Source: CAIKBL01 sp964555355 (lineage in GTDB: Bacteria > Pseudomonadota > Gammaproteobacteria > Ga0077536). From it: a stretch of 64,000 bases of DNA. The notes below the pieces were generated by a model. That model was not told the DNA's origin and ran no database searches. It saw only the letters and a list, made by a program, of their open reading frames with translations. The stretch is from positions 1 to 64,000 of the forward strand of contig CAZKRY010000003.1 of NCBI GenBank assembly GCA_964555355.1, in the 5' to 3' direction. The position numbers and the translations under genes were made by a program. Shown here one piece after another: positions 8,783 to 18,364 of this stretch (the stretch's first letter is position 1; each line of letters starts with the position of its first letter).

Positions 8783-10503
8783 TACGTGGCATCTTTTGGC
8801 TATGCTTGAGTTCCTGCATCCAGACTTACGCGCATGCGCTCGAAACAGCGACGGCAACCGGCCAAGTGCGACATGCGGGAGAAGGCATCGCCGGCATTTT
8901 CATCACCGCCCAAAACGCGGTGTCGAAAATTGAAACCACCGTGTTCACGGACGCGGATGGTCGATTCGCGCTCCGCAACTTAGCGCTCGGCAATTTTCGC
9001 TTAAGCGCACATCATGCGCGCTATACGCGCGCCGAAACCGAGCTAACCCTCGCGCAAGAAGGCGCGGTGGTTAACTTCGACTTAGAGCTCGCCTCTATGC
9101 CGATGTCGCAGGCTTCCACGGCGGCTTGGTTTGCCCACGTGCCGGATAGTCCGCGCAAGCGCGAATTCATTTTGAACTGTGCTTCCTGTCATGAGGTCGC
9201 CGGCAGCCGAATTATGAAGGACGGCGTGTTACGTGATCGCGCGAAATGGCTCGAAGCGTTTCAATTGATGAAAGCCATCGATGCGTACGCAATCATTCCG
9301 CAGGACTTCAATTTCGATGAGTACGCGACTTGGCTTGCGGATAATTTCAGCGCGGACAAAGTCGCGACACTGACGCCACCCGCGGTAGCCGGCCCGGCAG
9401 TCCGCGATGCACACGTCACGATCACGGAATATCCCGTGCCGATCGCCTCTGAACTTCCGCACGACTTGGTGCTAGGACCGGACCATCGCGTTTGGATCAC
9501 GGCGTTTTGGAACAATGCAATGTGGGCGATGGATCCAGCCACCGGCGCCTTTGAAACCTACAACGTCAACGACACCCCAGAGACTGTTGCACAGGTGCGC
9601 GCGCTCGAATTCAATCGCGAAGGCAAGTTATGGGTGGTGAACGGCGGCACGTCGTCGGTGGTTAAGCTCGATCCGGTCACCCGTGAATTTCAAACCATCA
9701 AAGTGGATATGTATCCCCACGACATCGTGCTCGATAGCACGGGTGATGTATGGGTCAACGATTATTTCGCGAAGAAAGAACAGATCGCGCATGTCGCGGC
9801 AAAGACCGGCAAGGTCACCCACTACCCACTGCCCTCGGCAAATTTACCGGCAAGCGCCGGCGTGCCGCTGCCTTACGGCTTACAGATCGATGCGCAGGAT
9901 CGTTTGTGGAGCACCCAACTGGCCGCCAATACACTCGCGCGGTTCGATATCAAGACCCGGGAATCCAAGCTCTACACCCTGCCGAACGATAACTCCGGAC
10001 CCCGGCGCACCGCAGTGGGATTGGATGGGAAAATATGGATCCCGGAATTCAACACCGGCCGTTTAACGAGTTTTGATCCGACGACGGAACAATTTGATTC
10101 GTTCGACACGGGTTCAAGTGCGGCCGGCGTGTACGACGTGGCGGTCGATCCACGCACGGGTGATGTTTGGTTGGGCGCGTCTCTCGCCTCGGAACTCATT
10201 CACTTCGATATCAAGACGCAGGTCTTTACGCACTACCCGCTTCCAACCGAACCCGCGTACATGCGGCACTTGGCGATCGATCCGGAGAATGGGGACGTGT
10301 GGACGGCTTATTCGTCGTTACCGACGGTCGTGCCTAAGGTTGTTCGTTTGCGGCGCGAAGACCCTCACCCCGCCCCTCTCCCGCGTGCGGGAGAGGGGGA
10401 AAGACGAAACCTCTCCCGCAAAGCGGGAGAGGGAGACGATATCGCTCCCGCGAGCGGGGAAGAGTGTCTAAATTGCAGTTTCGAATCCCGCGCCAGATTC
10501 TAG
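8779..10503 (+). CDS. Exported fusion: carboxypeptidase-regulatory-like domain, heme-c site and virginiamycin B lyase-like beta-propeller
   Basis: Starts at ATG 8779 inside the ATGA overlap with the SDR stop. Residues 1-20 (ending TYAHA) look like a Sec signal peptide. Residues about 25-105 resemble a carboxypeptidase regulatory-like (Ig-type) domain (TDADGRFALRNLALGNFRLSA). A c-type heme motif CASCH occupies 134-138. From about residue 205 to 520 run blades of a Vgb/streptogramin-lyase-like propeller (repeated LPHDLVLGPDHRVWIT-like units, DGKIWIPEFNTGRL, NGDVWTAYSSLP). A periplasmic redox role is inferred from the heme; true lyase activity is doubtful. The last roughly 50 residues (from DPHPAPLPRAGEG) are read-through of a REP-type repeat, not ancestral protein. 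Most Vgb-like proteins lack the heme and Ig parts, although similar fusions occur in Proteobacteria. Confidence 0.8.
   Translation: MIRGIFWLCLSSCIQTYAHALETATATGQVRHAGEGIAGIFITAQNAVSKIETTVFTDADGRFALRNLALGNFRLSAHHARYTRAETELTLAQEGAVVNFDLELASMPMSQASTAAWFAHVPDSPRKREFILNCASCHEVAGSRIMKDGVLRDRAKWLEAFQLMKAIDAYAIIPQDFNFDEYATWLADNFSADKVATLTPPAVAGPAVRDAHVTITEYPVPIASELPHDLVLGPDHRVWITAFWNNAMWAMDPATGAFETYNVNDTPETVAQVRALEFNREGKLWVVNGGTSSVVKLDPVTREFQTIKVDMYPHDIVLDSTGDVWVNDYFAKKEQIAHVAAKTGKVTHYPLPSANLPASAGVPLPYGLQIDAQDRLWSTQLAANTLARFDIKTRESKLYTLPNDNSGPRRTAVGLDGKIWIPEFNTGRLTSFDPTTEQFDSFDTGSSAAGVYDVAVDPRTGDVWLGASLASELIHFDIKTQVFTHYPLPTEPAYMRHLAIDPENGDVWTAYSSLPTVVPKVVRLRREDPHPAPLPRAGEGERRNLSRKAGEGDDIAPASGEECLNCSFESRARF
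10355..10410 (+). repeat. REP-type palindromic repeat, copy 1 (inside a coding region)
   Basis: A 56-base stretch with a strong GC hairpin (CTCTCCCGC / GCGGGAGAG) that recurs in inverse orientation at 43573-43628 with close identity across its whole length. Translation in this frame gives DPHPAPLPRAGEG, a peptide familiar as an artefact of a repeat spread through proteobacterial genomes. Two more CTCCCGC/GCGGGAG hairpins follow to about 10460, so this is a small cluster. It forms the 3' end of the propeller gene. Confidence 0.85.
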
Positions 10504-10615
10504 ACCGGGATGCGGATGACTTGCTTGGCGACCGTGAAAATACAGGATGTATTTTCGCGAGCCTACAGGGACATACTCGTGGCGTGTCCCCAAGGAAGTC
10601 ATGCGCAGCGCGGCC
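10503..10615 (+). repeat. MITE-like element, copy A (30-bp imperfect terminal inverted repeats)
   Basis: A 113-base element between the stop codon of the propeller gene and the convergent oxidoreductase. Its outer 30 bases (10503-10532 and 10586-10615) are inverted repeats matching at 24 of 30 positions. The core holds two smaller palindromes: GAAAATACA-GGA-TGTATTTTC and a CGAG...CTCG hairpin around CCTACAGGGACATA. The same element in reverse orientation lies at 62248-62361. No ORF lies inside, so any movement would need an enzyme supplied in trans. It could also act as a bidirectional terminator here. Confidence 0.8.
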
Positions 10616-10657
10616 CGAGATTGGCACCGAGCTAACCTAAAAGTCGGAACATCTCCT

Positions 10658-12784
10658 TCAAACTTTCGCGACCTGCACCAAATTATCGGAAAACGACGGC
10701 GCGTGACCCATGTTGACGAACTCGGCTGAACTCACGATGTTGACCGTGCCGCGATTGAGCTGGCGCCAATAGCCAAGGGTCGCCACAACCACACCTGGGT
10801 TGACGTCATCGGTGATCTGCGCGACTCCTTCAAAACCACCACGATCGTTAAACACCCGCACCGAATCGCCCTCCGCGATCGCGCGTGGCGCGGCGTCGGT
10901 TCGATTTATCAACACGAATTGCGCGCCTTGGCCTTTAATCTTGTTCTCGATATTCGCGTAACAAGAATTCAAAAAGCCGTGACTCTTCGGCGAGACGATG
11001 TTGAGTGGATACATTTTCGCAAGCACAGGGTTGGTCGCCGGAGATTCTCGGCACGGCACGTAATCCGGGAGTTCGTCTAGCGGCTCGCCGCCTTGCATAT
11101 GCTCATACATCTGCCGAAATGGGCCAGCGACAAAATTGCCGTTCTTCGCGATGTTTGATTTGAACTCGCATTTACCGGACGGCGTCGGGAAATTTCCCGC
11201 GCGATGCGGCGCGCGATCATCCGCGCCACCGATGCTTAAATGGGCGAAGCCTTTGTCACGTAACAGTTCGAGTGAAATCCCTTCGCAAGCTTTGCTTTGC
11301 CAATCGATGTAATGCTCCAAACATTCGCCATCCGACCACTTGAACTGTGGGTCGGTATAGCCCATACGCGCGGCGAGTCGTCTAAAAATCTCGTAATTGG
11401 AAAGCGCTTCTCCGGGCGGCTCGATGCATTTCGCGTTATAAGTAAGGTAGTTATGTCCCCACGACAGAATAATATCTTCCATCTCAGCGCCCATCGCCGC
11501 CGGGAGCACGATATCGGCATAGCTCGCGGTGTCCGAGATGAAATGGTCGGCGACTATTAAAAACAAATCTTCACGCATGAGACCGCGCACGATTTTGTCG
11601 CACTCCGGTGCCTGGGTCACAGGGTTCGAGTTCCAACACATCATCGACAAAATCGGCGGATCCATCGGGATCTCGTTGGTGAGATGACGGCCGATCTGCA
11701 AATTGTTGATCGCGCGTGTGCCGGTCGGGATCCAATCCGGTCGGCAGATGACATCAAAACGATAAGGATGTTCCCACACCGGCATTTGCATGACGCCGCC
11801 GCCGACTTGGCGCCACGCCCCAACCAAACCAGGGAGGCAACACACCGCACGAATGGTTTGACCGCCGCCGTGGTGCCGTTCCAAGGCCACGCCAATCCGA
11901 ATGGCGGCGGGTTTAGCGATCGCGTATTCGCGGGCAAGGCGCCGGATATCCTGCGCGGGAATGCCGGTAATCCCTTCGGCCCATTCCGGCGTGCGCGTAG
12001 CCGCCCGCGCGGCAAGATCCGCGAACCCTTCCGTGTAGTTCTTCACGTAGTCTTGATCGACCAGGTTTTCGCTGATAATCGTGTTGATCATTGCCATCGC
12101 CAACGCGCCGTCGGTACCGGGTTTCGGCGCCAAGTGCCAATCAGCCTCTTTCGCCGTACGCGAACGATAGGCATCGATCACCACGACTTTGGCGCCCGCT
12201 TTCTGCGCATCCTTCACAATGTGCCAATGATGCAGGTTGGTGCTGACGCTATTGCACGCCCAGATGATGATGTACCTGGAATGCTTAAAGGACTCCGGAT
12301 CCATGCCGCCGCTTGGACCAAAGGTCATGAGCCAGGCAGTGGCCGAGCCTTCGCCACAGAAAGTCCGCTCGGTGACCGTTGCACCCATCCGATTGAAAAA
12401 CGAATCCCCTCCATTCAAGCCATGCACGAGACCTTGATGCCCGAGATAACTATAGGGTGCGATGGCTTGCGGACCGTGGGTGGCGATAATCGATTTCCAA
12501 CGAGCGGTGATTTCATCGAGCGCCTCATCCCAGGTGATCCGTTTAAACTGCTTGTCGCCCTTTACACCGACGCGACGCAGCGGATAGAGCAAGCGGTCAG
12601 GGTGGTAATGGCGCTTTTCGTAATCCTTTAATTTGACGCACAGCCCACCGCGCGTCATGGGATGGTCGGGATTCCCGCGCACACCCGTGAGTTTGCCGTT
12701 CTCAACCTCAAATACCATTGAGCAGGTATCCGGACAGTCGTGCGGGCAGCCGCCGTGGTGGGTGGTTTTCATGACCGTCGACAT
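10658..12784 (-). CDS. Molybdopterin-dependent oxidoreductase (BisC/DMSO-reductase superfamily)
   Basis: 708 residues with an N-terminal Fe4S4 site, C13-x3-C17-x3-C21...C49 (GGCPHDCPDTC, GGLCVK), the molybdopterin oxidoreductase domain to about residue 560, and a C-terminal molydopterin dinucleotide-binding domain from about 585 (NIVSPKSHGFLNS, NRTDAAPRAIAEGD). No Tat or Sec signal is evident, so it is probably cytoplasmic. C143 in RTFCGEGSA is in the region where the molybdenum ligand is expected, but that assignment is my inference. No electron-transfer subunits are adjacent. The gene is divergent from the acyl-CoA synthetase at 12948, with about 160 bases between them. Related proteins are annotated only as anaerobic dehydrogenases; the substrate is unknown. 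Confidence 0.88.
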   Translation of the reverse strand: MSTVMKTTHHGGCPHDCPDTCSMVFEVENGKLTGVRGNPDHPMTRGGLCVKLKDYEKRHYHPDRLLYPLRRVGVKGDKQFKRITWDEALDEITARWKSIIATHGPQAIAPYSYLGHQGLVHGLNGGDSFFNRMGATVTERTFCGEGSATAWLMTFGPSGGMDPESFKHSRYIIIWACNSVSTNLHHWHIVKDAQKAGAKVVVIDAYRSRTAKEADWHLAPKPGTDGALAMAMINTIISENLVDQDYVKNYTEGFADLAARAATRTPEWAEGITGIPAQDIRRLAREYAIAKPAAIRIGVALERHHGGGQTIRAVCCLPGLVGAWRQVGGGVMQMPVWEHPYRFDVICRPDWIPTGTRAINNLQIGRHLTNEIPMDPPILSMMCWNSNPVTQAPECDKIVRGLMREDLFLIVADHFISDTASYADIVLPAAMGAEMEDIILSWGHNYLTYNAKCIEPPGEALSNYEIFRRLAARMGYTDPQFKWSDGECLEHYIDWQSKACEGISLELLRDKGFAHLSIGGADDRAPHRAGNFPTPSGKCEFKSNIAKNGNFVAGPFRQMYEHMQGGEPLDELPDYVPCRESPATNPVLAKMYPLNIVSPKSHGFLNSCYANIENKIKGQGAQFVLINRTDAAPRAIAEGDSVRVFNDRGGFEGVAQITDDVNPGVVVATLGYWRQLNRGTVNIVSSAEFVNMGHAPSFSDNLVQVAKV

Positions 12785-12947
12785 AATATTTCTCCGTGGT
12801 TGAGAGTCGATGCGCTCCCGATAAGGGCGCGAACCAAGCTACCAAATCAGCATTGGACCGTACAGCGGGCCATCACGGTTTGCCGTTCGCGCGGTCCCGC
12901 AACATAATCCGGCTCATCCTTTCCATTCCGTTGGTTGCTTAGACCGT

Positions 12948-14495
12948 ATGAAAACCATGACGCGCTCACTGCTCGAACTCGACGATTACCAAGCGGTGCG
13001 CACCGAATTCACCCCGGACAAATTATGGGATTTATTCGACGGCGACCGGGTCCACATGAACCTCGCGCACGAGTGCATCGATAGACACCGCGCGCGCGGC
13101 ACGGCAGTCAGCGTCAAATTTGAGGACGGTCGCCTTGAACATTACACGTTCGCGATGTTGGCCGACCGCTCCAGCCAGTTTGCACATTGGCTTAAGGCCC
13201 AAGGCGTTACGCCGGGTGCACGCGTCGCGCTGGTGCTGGAACCGGGACTCGCGTTTTACGCATGCTTATTCGGCGCCATCAAGGCGGGTGCAATCGCGGT
13301 CCCGCTCTTCACGCTATTCGGCCCGGATGGACTTGCGCTACGGATTAATGACTGCGAACCGACCGTGATTGTCGCGGCGGCGCACACGGATGCCGTCCGT
13401 GCGCAGTTTCCGACACTGACCGTCGTCGCGGTGGATGCTCAATTTTGGGAGGCGCTCGATCAACAACCAAAGACGTTCTCTCCTACAAGCCGCGCCGACG
13501 ATTTGGCGGTCTTTCAGTACACCTCCGGCACCACGCGCGAACTTCCGGAAGCAGTCAAACACACCCAACGCGCGATAGTCACGTTAATGGTGGCAGCCCT
13601 GTATGGCGTTGGTTTGCGACCGGGCGATCATTATTTTTGCCCTTCTTCGCCCGCCTGGGGTCATGGCTTATGGCACGGCACGCTATCGCCGCTCGCGCTC
13701 GGCATCCATACCTCGACCTATGCCGGGAAGTTTTCGGAGCAACGGATTTTTGAGGCGCTCGTCGAACTTGAGATCGATAACTTCGCGGCCGCGGCCACCG
13801 TTTACCGCATGTTACGCAACTCGGATCTCGCGAAGGACTTTGCTGTGTGTTTACGTAAATGCACGTTCACCGGTGAGCCGCTCGACGCTGACACCTTCGA
13901 CTGGATCGCACGCACCTTCGGCACCGCGCCGGGCAGCATGTACGGCACGACCGAAGTCGGCGTGATCGTCGTTGATTTCCCGGGACTGCGCGGGCATCTC
14001 ATCAAACGTGGCGCGCTAGGTCGCGCCGCGCCAGGTAACGAAGTCGCCGTCATCGACGAGCACGGCGCTGAGTTACCACCAAACGAAATCGGCGAAATCG
14101 CCGTTAAACGTCGCGATCGTTGGTTCCGGGTCAAAGACTTTGGAAAGCGTGACGAAGATGGGTACTTTTATCACGCGGGTCGCGCCGACGATGTCATCAT
14201 TTCCGCCGGCTGGACAATGAGTGCCGTCGAAATCGAGAACACGCTCTTGTCGCATCCGGCAATTGCCGAGGCCGCCGTGATTGGCGTGCCCGATGCGCTA
14301 CGTGGACAAATTGCCAAGGCGTATCTCGTAGCGCGCGCCGGCCAGTCCATCGATGCATCGGCTGTGCAGGACTATCTAAAAGAACGCCTGTCGAAACACG
14401 AATACCCGCGTGCGATCGACGTCGTTGCGGAATTACCGAAAACACCCGCCGGCAAAATTAACCGCAAAATGCTGCGCGACTTAGCGCGCGCTTAA
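12948..14495 (+). CDS. Acyl-CoA synthetase / AMP-dependent ligase
   Basis: ANL-superfamily adenylating enzyme, 515 residues, forming an acyl-AMP and then an acyl-CoA. The P-loop reads YTSGTTRELPEAVKHT (from Y191), which departs from the usual TSGTTGxPKG by losing the glycine and lysine. Downstream are MYGTTEVG (adenine-binding motif), the hinge region after YFYHAGRADDVIISAGW, and the C-terminal catalytic lysine K503 in TPAGKINRK. Similar degenerate P-loops occur in medium-chain and benzoate-like synthetases. The dehydratase gene follows 18 bases after the stop, on the same strand. An acid from the catabolic cluster is the likely substrate. ATG 12957 is an alternative start. Confidence 0.88.
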   Translation: MKTMTRSLLELDDYQAVRTEFTPDKLWDLFDGDRVHMNLAHECIDRHRARGTAVSVKFEDGRLEHYTFAMLADRSSQFAHWLKAQGVTPGARVALVLEPGLAFYACLFGAIKAGAIAVPLFTLFGPDGLALRINDCEPTVIVAAAHTDAVRAQFPTLTVVAVDAQFWEALDQQPKTFSPTSRADDLAVFQYTSGTTRELPEAVKHTQRAIVTLMVAALYGVGLRPGDHYFCPSSPAWGHGLWHGTLSPLALGIHTSTYAGKFSEQRIFEALVELEIDNFAAAATVYRMLRNSDLAKDFAVCLRKCTFTGEPLDADTFDWIARTFGTAPGSMYGTTEVGVIVVDFPGLRGHLIKRGALGRAAPGNEVAVIDEHGAELPPNEIGEIAVKRRDRWFRVKDFGKRDEDGYFYHAGRADDVIISAGWTMSAVEIENTLLSHPAIAEAAVIGVPDALRGQIAKAYLVARAGQSIDASAVQDYLKERLSKHEYPRAIDVVAELPKTPAGKINRKMLRDLARA

Positions 14496-14513
14496 CTAAG
14501 ACTAAAGGAAAAT

Positions 14514-15659
14514 ATGAGCAACGCCCTTAACCGTGAGTTTGTTGGGATTACCGACGCCGCCGTGGACGAATTGCGTCAGCGCATCGGCAAAAAGATCGAA
14601 AACACGCTCGAACCGTGGTGCTATGAAGCCACGCGCGACAATATTCGCCATTACGCGCACGGTATCGGCGACGACAATCCCTTGTGGTGCGATCCGGCCT
14701 ACGCGCGCACGACGCGTTTTGGCGATGTGATCGCGCCGCCGTCGTTCATCTTCGCCTGTAGCCGGATCGTCAGCGGCTATGTCGGAGGACTGCCCGGGGT
14801 CCACGCAATGTTCGCCGGCTGCGATTTCACGTGGCATCGTCCGATCATGCGCAACACCCAAATATCGACCGAGGCGTATCTCAAGGACCTCATCGAATTC
14901 GATACCAAATTTGCCGGGCGCTCGATTCAACAGATTTATCATGTGGATTTCTACAACGAGCAAGGCGATAAACTCGCCGGCGCAGATAGTTGGTGCTTCC
15001 GCACCGACCGCGATGTGGCGCGCGAGCAAGGCACCAAGTACAGCGCGCGCGAACGCAGTGAGATCCGGGCTTATCAGCCGCAAGAACTCGCAGCGCATAA
15101 CGATATCTACGCGCGGGAAACGATCCGAGGTGCGACGCCACGTTATTTTGAAGACGTCAGTGTTGGTGATGCGTTACCTTTGATGGCCAAAGGCCCAATG
15201 ACGGTAACTGGTTTTATATGCTATGTGCAAGGCTGGGGAGGTCTCTACATTCGCGCACATAAGCTCGCGTGGCAGATGATGCAGCGTCATCCTGCCACCG
15301 GCATTCCCAATCGTTATGGCATTCCAGACTGTCCCGAGCGCGTGCATTGGGAAGACGAGTTCGCGCGCAAGGTCGGCGCGCCGCGCGCGTATGACTATGG
15401 CCCGGAGCGCTGCTCATGGATGTCGCACGCCATCACTAATTGGATGGGGGACGATGGCGAACTCACGCATTTGTTTGTCGAATTACGACGACACAATCCG
15501 GAAGGCGATTTGTTGACGATTGACGGAACTGTGAGCGGTAAGCGCATTGTACAAGGCAGGCATCTGGTCGACTTCGCGCTGACGGCGCATAACCAAGACG
15601 GCGAACTTTCGGCGCGCGCGCGGGCTACCGCCGCGTTGCCGACACGTGGTAGGGATTAG
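14514..15659 (+). CDS. MaoC-like/FAS1-like hot-dog dehydratase (two-domain)
   Basis: 381-residue protein with two hot-dog folds: an N-terminal FAS1-like dehydratase domain (about 15-165, with NIRHYAHGIGDDNPLWCDPAYARTT and IAPPSFIF) and a C-terminal MaoC-like half (about 205-375, ending TARATAALPTRGRD). Such proteins hydrate enoyl-CoA or dehydrate hydroxyacyl-CoA. A Shine-Dalgarno-like AAAGGAAA lies just before the ATG, 18 bases after the acyl-CoA synthetase stop, so the pair is probably an operon that activates and then hydrates an acid. The final 4 bases overlap the convergent kinase gene at 15656. Confidence 0.85.
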   Translation: MSNALNREFVGITDAAVDELRQRIGKKIENTLEPWCYEATRDNIRHYAHGIGDDNPLWCDPAYARTTRFGDVIAPPSFIFACSRIVSGYVGGLPGVHAMFAGCDFTWHRPIMRNTQISTEAYLKDLIEFDTKFAGRSIQQIYHVDFYNEQGDKLAGADSWCFRTDRDVAREQGTKYSARERSEIRAYQPQELAAHNDIYARETIRGATPRYFEDVSVGDALPLMAKGPMTVTGFICYVQGWGGLYIRAHKLAWQMMQRHPATGIPNRYGIPDCPERVHWEDEFARKVGAPRAYDYGPERCSWMSHAITNWMGDDGELTHLFVELRRHNPEGDLLTIDGTVSGKRIVQGRHLVDFALTAHNQDGELSARARATAALPTRGRD

Positions 15660-18265
15660 GCGGCCAGATCGGTTGCCCGTGGCGGGAGCCACCGCGACAA
15701 TACCTTGGTCAAAGTTTCACGGGTAAATGGCTTGCTGATGTAGTCGTCCATGCCGGCCATAAGACACGCTTCGCGATCGCCCGCCATGGCGTTCGCGGTC
15801 AGCGCGACGATCGGGGTGCGCGCGCGTTGACCTTCTGCTTCAAATGCACGCCAACGGCGCGTCGTCTCCAAGCCATCGAGCCCAGGCATTTGACAGTCCA
15901 TCAACACTAGTTCGAAATTCTGCTGCGCGCAGAGCGCCAATGCCTGTTCGCCACTTTCGACCCATCGGGGGGTTAACGCGTAGCTTTCAAGCATGGCAAG
16001 CGCCACCGCGCGGTTCACCTCATTGTCTTCGACGAGCAGCACGCGTCCGGCGAAAACTATCCTCTCGTCAGGCGCAGGAGATGGGGTAACAGTCGCGGTG
16101 CGCGCGACATGGGTCGCACGTAAAAGGACGTCTCGCAGCTCGTGCAACGTTAGCGGGGTGGTAAGCGAATTGACGTCGGCAAAATGTTCGACCGAGGCGC
16201 CGACGACAACGAAGGCGGGTTTCTGGGTGGCCCGATACCATGCGGAGGTCGGCGAACGCACGCTAAAAATCATCTGCACACGCACGTCATCTATCAACTC
16301 ATTAGTAACGTCGCTCCACGCAACGCCAAGCGCATCGAGATAGGCAACGAGCGTGCGGCGCAGTGCGCCGCCAATTTCGAGTAACCCAACGCGCGGCGCG
16401 AAAATCAGCGGAGTCGTCACCTCCTGAAGTATGTCAGCATCCAACGCGATCGGCACTTCGATGGTGAATACGGTGCCATGCCCTTGTGTCGATTTGGCAT
16501 CGATGGTGCCCCCCATGAGTTCGGCCAGTTCTTTGGCAATGGCGAGCCCGAGCCCACTGCCGCCATAACGTCGTGACATCGTGGCATCCACTTGCGCAAA
16601 CGGCGTAAACAGTTTGAGCAGGTGTCCGGCTTCGATCCCAATGCCGGTATCACTCACCCGAATCCGAACCCATTCGTCACCCTGTTCGGCAGGCGTTATT
16701 TCGAGGCTAACTTCGCCGGCATGAGTAAACTTGACCGCGTTGCCGAGCAAATTGCTGACGATCTGCTTTAGACGCAAAGCATCTCCACAACGCGCGGCGA
16801 TCAACGTGGGTGCGACGAAGCAATCGAGCGCTACCCCGCGCTGCGCGGCGGTGGCGGCAAATAGTCCCGCCACATCTTCCGCCAGCTCGCGGAGCGAAAA
16901 CGGTTTCACCTCTAACTCGAGTTTGCGTACTCCGAGCTTCGAAAAGTCCAGGATATCGTTGAGTAAAGCCAGTAGATCGGTCGCCGAGCGATAGGCGGTG
17001 TCCAAATAATGTCGTTGAGTAGATTCGCAAGCCTGTTCGCGCACGAGCTGAAGCATGCCGATCACGCCATTCATCGGCGTGCGGATTTCATGGCTCATGT
17101 TGGCCAAAAATTCGGACTTTAGTCGGCTCGCGGCCAGCGCCGCCGCGTGCTCGCGCGAAATTTGTTCCTTCTGAGCGAGATCGTCGAGCATGCGATTAAC
17201 TTCGTTGGTGAGCAGCCCTATTTCGTCATCTGCTACCGGCGGCGCAAGTCGCTGCGCGGCGTCGTCACTCGCACCGATGAGTGCAACTCCACGGCTCAGT
17301 GAATCCAAGCGCGCGAGCAGCCTCTTCTCCAACGCCAGCAGCATGACCACGCCGAATAGAGTGCCGACCAGCAGGCTTGTCCAAAAGAGCGATTTCTGGA
17401 GCTCGAGCCCCTGCCGATTGAGTTCACGTGGCTGATACGCCGTAATGACCATCGTGGGTGCGTCGCGCACATCACGCAGCAACAGATAGCTACCGATGGA
17501 CTCTGGACTCACCGGTCTTGCGGAAACATCCCGTCGTTGAAGTGAAGGCAAAATACGCTTCAATTCGGCGAGTCCAGCCGCCTCGGGTAAAAAGTAACTG
17601 CCCAAGTCGAATTCTACGACAAGGCTCAGTTCCTTGAGCATCGCCGCATTGACGTACCAGCCGAAAATCTGCACGCCACCGGGCGCTGCGCGCCGATCAC
17701 TCGTCGTAACCGCTTGCGCCGCATACACCAACACAGCGTCTCCAACTCGCGCGATACCGCTTTTGGTCGCAAGAGGATTTGCGAAATCTAGCGTCGCATG
17801 CAGTTCATTAAATAATGCGGCTAGCGCCGCGGACGGCGGATCAAACACCAAGGAGCCGTCTCCGCGCGCACCGTAATAAAGAAGTCTGCCCGATCTATCC
17901 ATGTAAGCCACGACATCGACTTGAAGGTTTTCATAGTCTGTAAAATTCAAATTGACTTGAGGGTAGTTGGGTGCGGCGCCGGTTACGAATGCATATGAAT
18001 CGTCCCATTGCGCCCAATCACGGCTTGACTGTTGCAGCGACCGCTGGCGCTGATTCAAGGCGCCTTGCACACGACGCATTTCGTGACTGGCGTAATCGAC
18101 TTCGAGCGCGGCGTAATTCTGCTCGAACATCAGCCGCGAGACCCCGAACTGTGCGAGCGTCCACAATCCGAGCCATATCCCAATTCCCATTAGCACTGCT
18201 CGGCGTAAGCTGGAACGGGCGCGCGGTGCAGCAGCGCTAGCGAGGGTAGACGAAGGGTAATTCAT
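15656..18265 (-). CDS. CHASE4-HAMP hybrid histidine kinase (869 aa)
   Basis: Membrane sensor kinase. Order: TM1 (about 22-41), a periplasmic CHASE4-type domain (about 47-285, with SRDWAQWDDSYAFV), TM2 (292-312), HAMP (about 313-365), HisKA with H392 in NMSHEIRTPMNG, HATPase (NLLGNAVKFT, SDTGIGI, GGSGLGLAIAKEL), a degenerate receiver-like spacer (about 615-720) without acceptor Asp, and a true REC with D790 in LMDCQMPGLDG. BarA/LuxQ-like layout, but with no HPt domain, so a phosphotransfer partner is needed; the HPt in the protein at 20819-23329 is a candidate. Divergent from the kinase at 18365 across about 100 bases, which must hold both promoters. Confidence 0.92.
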   Translation of the reverse strand: MNYPSSTLASAAAPRARSSLRRAVLMGIGIWLGLWTLAQFGVSRLMFEQNYAALEVDYASHEMRRVQGALNQRQRSLQQSSRDWAQWDDSYAFVTGAAPNYPQVNLNFTDYENLQVDVVAYMDRSGRLLYYGARGDGSLVFDPPSAALAALFNELHATLDFANPLATKSGIARVGDAVLVYAAQAVTTSDRRAAPGGVQIFGWYVNAAMLKELSLVVEFDLGSYFLPEAAGLAELKRILPSLQRRDVSARPVSPESIGSYLLLRDVRDAPTMVITAYQPRELNRQGLELQKSLFWTSLLVGTLFGVVMLLALEKRLLARLDSLSRGVALIGASDDAAQRLAPPVADDEIGLLTNEVNRMLDDLAQKEQISREHAAALAASRLKSEFLANMSHEIRTPMNGVIGMLQLVREQACESTQRHYLDTAYRSATDLLALLNDILDFSKLGVRKLELEVKPFSLRELAEDVAGLFAATAAQRGVALDCFVAPTLIAARCGDALRLKQIVSNLLGNAVKFTHAGEVSLEITPAEQGDEWVRIRVSDTGIGIEAGHLLKLFTPFAQVDATMSRRYGGSGLGLAIAKELAELMGGTIDAKSTQGHGTVFTIEVPIALDADILQEVTTPLIFAPRVGLLEIGGALRRTLVAYLDALGVAWSDVTNELIDDVRVQMIFSVRSPTSAWYRATQKPAFVVVGASVEHFADVNSLTTPLTLHELRDVLLRATHVARTATVTPSPAPDERIVFAGRVLLVEDNEVNRAVALAMLESYALTPRWVESGEQALALCAQQNFELVLMDCQMPGLDGLETTRRWRAFEAEGQRARTPIVALTANAMAGDREACLMAGMDDYISKPFTRETLTKVLSRWLPPRATDLAA

Positions 18266-18364
18266 ACGCTGATATCGACCTCAACTCACTTCACCTTTAA
18301 AAAACCATGTCATGACCGCTATCTCAATGTCGACCGTGCGCCAACGACCGTCTCAAGTCGCACC

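Noticed and set aside
11684..12631. 315-residue frame antisense to the molybdopterin oxidoreductase
   Set aside because: High-GC shadow frame of a well-supported gene; its composition is that of reverse-complement coding DNA.
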